From Clostridiales bacterium (lineage in GTDB: Bacteria; Bacillota; Clostridia; Oscillospirales; CAG-382), in NCBI GenBank assembly GCA_003452915.1, contig DMMZ01000043.1, positions 74,114 to 96,807 of the forward strand: 22,694 nt of DNA, read 5' to 3'. Of this stretch, positions 22,573 through 22,694 are shown in pieces. Each line of letters starts with the position of its first letter. Positions within the stretch are counted from its first letter, which is position 1. The position numbers were made by a program, and so were the translations under genes. The notes under the pieces were generated by a model, which ran no database searches, had not been told where the DNA came from, and worked only from the letters and a program-made list of their open reading frames with translations.

Positions 22573-22694
22573 TCTCTCGACTACACCACCGAAAATGAAA
22601 ACGGCGACGAGTTTTCTATGCTGGACAAGCTGGAGGACTGTTCTCCCAGCATCGAGGAGGTTGTCACCGACAAGCTCGTGCTGGAGCAGCTGTT
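22567..22694 (+). CDS. Fragment resembling a mobile-element sigma-70-family factor, cut by the window end
   Basis: The open frame to the window end starts MHSLDYTTENENGDEF and continues SMLDKLEDCSPSIEEVV. The SLD...GD...LLDKLED...S.EE pattern resembles the region 3 to region 4 linker of sigma-70-family factors carried on clostridial integrative and conjugative elements. The stretch 22621-22694 is 58% GC by hand count, clearly richer than the rest of the window. The part encoding regions 1-2 should lie upstream but is replaced by the antisense ATPase gene, so this is also a truncated piece. The start is not reliable and the family call is tentative. Confidence 0.35.
   Translation, partial: MHSLDYTTENENGDEFSMLDKLEDCSPSIEEVVTDKLVLEQL

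Overview
The window is 22.7 kb of low-GC Firmicutes DNA, most likely an anaerobic gut-type clostridium (Oscillospirales/Ruminococcaceae-like). The evidence is the gene set (ruvCAB, an ecfA1-ecfA2-ecfT-truA block, type III pantothenate kinase, a ClpE-type unfoldase, a DUF1858 protein), AG-rich Shine-Dalgarno sequences before most genes, and AT-rich codon use. The taxon is an inference; no rRNA is present. From 41 to 20810 every gene is on the + strand and most gaps are under 100 bp.

Layout. 41-2291: ruvC-ruvA-ruvB, Holliday-junction processing. 2350-6638: an RlmI-type methyltransferase, the energising module of an ECF vitamin transporter (ecfA1, ecfA2, ecfT) and truA. 6696-9448: a membrane-anchored DUF5711-like protein, a CvpA-family protein and a PgsA-type phospholipid synthase. 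9697-15765: a ClpE-type unfoldase, a 903-residue P-type ATPase homologue that has lost its catalytic residues, a DUF1858 protein and a glycerophosphodiester phosphodiesterase. 15838-17225: mscL and a BadF-family sugar kinase with overlapping ends. 17306-20810: thrS without a TGS domain, coaX, and a PanT-like ECF S component that probably docks on the ecfA1A2T module 15 kb upstream.

Three features stand out. (1) A structured intergenic repeat occurs three times (5776-5894, 7980-8085, 9436-9576). It keeps the same hairpin order with compensatory base changes, and in two copies it ends in the ribosome binding site of the next gene. (2) The P-type ATPase is an intact frame in which the DKTGT, TGES, PEGL and GDGxND motifs are all altered while the fold and the KGAPE nucleotide motif remain. 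(3) A 23-position stem buries the ribosome binding site and start codon of clpE.

The right end (about 20936-22694) is different. After the panT terminator and an orphan promoter come three joined pieces: the tail of a DUF3320-type helicase/nuclease, a minus-strand zinc-hook AAA ATPase without its Walker A end, and a GC-rich sigma-factor-like fragment. This is either a decayed defence or mobile-element junction or an assembly chimera. No intergenic stretch exceeds 300 bp. I saw no rRNA, tRNA, CRISPR array, transposase or complete insertion sequence.
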